64,000 bases of DNA from JACPHD01 sp964431805 (lineage in GTDB: Bacteria; Patescibacteriota; Patescibacteriia; Patescibacteriales; GWC2-42-12), in assembly GCA_964431805.1 (NCBI GenBank), contig CAYSKV010000002.1, forward strand, positions 1 through 64,000, read 5' to 3'. The first letter of the stretch is position 1. Every line of letters begins with the position of its first letter. The notes beneath the pieces are model-generated. The model was not told where the DNA came from. It searched no databases and saw nothing but the letters and a program-made list of their open reading frames with translations. Position numbers and translations under genes: made by a program. This document shows positions 63,981-64,000 of this stretch, one piece after another.

Positions 63981-64000
63981 CCGCTTCCATTTAGAAGCGG
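63981..64000 (+). terminator. hairpin after the VanW gene (cut by window end)
   Basis: CCGCTTC (63981-63987) pairs with GAAGCGG (63994-64000) around CATTTA, 3 bp after the stop codon. The expected T run lies outside the window. Confidence 0.7.

Overview
The window reads as a chromosomal piece of a Candidate Phyla Radiation bacterium (Patescibacteria, probably the Parcubacteria side; the rank below phylum is inference). The evidence is AT-rich DNA, short intergenic gaps, giant surface proteins, CPR-style PheS, DHH, VanW and DUF3006 proteins, weak or absent Shine-Dalgarno sites at most genes, and TGA used as an ordinary stop (134, 18035). The last point argues against the Gracilibacteria/Absconditabacteria code.

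Layout. 1-12269 (minus): a surface/secretion locus with a giant Cys-rich secreted protein, a four-helix-bundle gene, a small membrane protein, a VirB6/TrbL-like polytopic protein, a soluble unknown, and the start of a PfkB-family kinase. 12327-12659 (plus): a lone small lipoprotein with a consensus promoter. 12660-18035 (minus): a thrombospondin-3-repeat protein and the operon membrane protein-pheS-four-helix gene-pheT. 18035-26215 (minus): UvrD-like helicase-nuclease, a glycine-rich surface protein, a GIY-YIG nuclease cassette and an M16 peptidase. 26411-41488 (minus): two membrane-anchored unknowns and a 4543-residue adhesin. 41902-45286 (minus): O-antigen ligase-like protein, nucleotidyltransferase and RmuC. 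45423-46139 (minus): a secreted HExxH protein. 46382-49252 (plus): uvrA. 49253-49803: no convincing protein gene, but a large candidate structured RNA. 49804-59712 (minus): seven genes, valS-lytic transglycosylase-tyrS-murI-argS-dedA-ATPase. 59899-63977 (plus): DHH phosphoesterase, tRNA-Ile(UAU), tRNA-Val(GAC), Hsp20, DUF3006 and VanW.

The genes divide into translation (four aminoacyl-tRNA synthetases, two tRNAs), DNA repair (UvrA, UvrD-like, RmuC), cell wall (MurI, lytic transglycosylase, VanW) and cell surface (three giant proteins). The most unusual signal is small-repeat DNA. At least five families of short palindromic elements occupy gaps, and some are translated in frame inside PheS, PheT, ArgS, ValS and an ATPase. 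Two four-helix-bundle genes and one GIY-YIG gene are each bounded by inverted repeats, so they look like minimal mobile cassettes. Other strong leads are the structured RNA after uvrA, the repeated Cys motif of the 2573-residue protein, the HTH-membrane-adhesin architecture of the 4543-residue protein, and a tRNA-Ile with a UAU anticodon.
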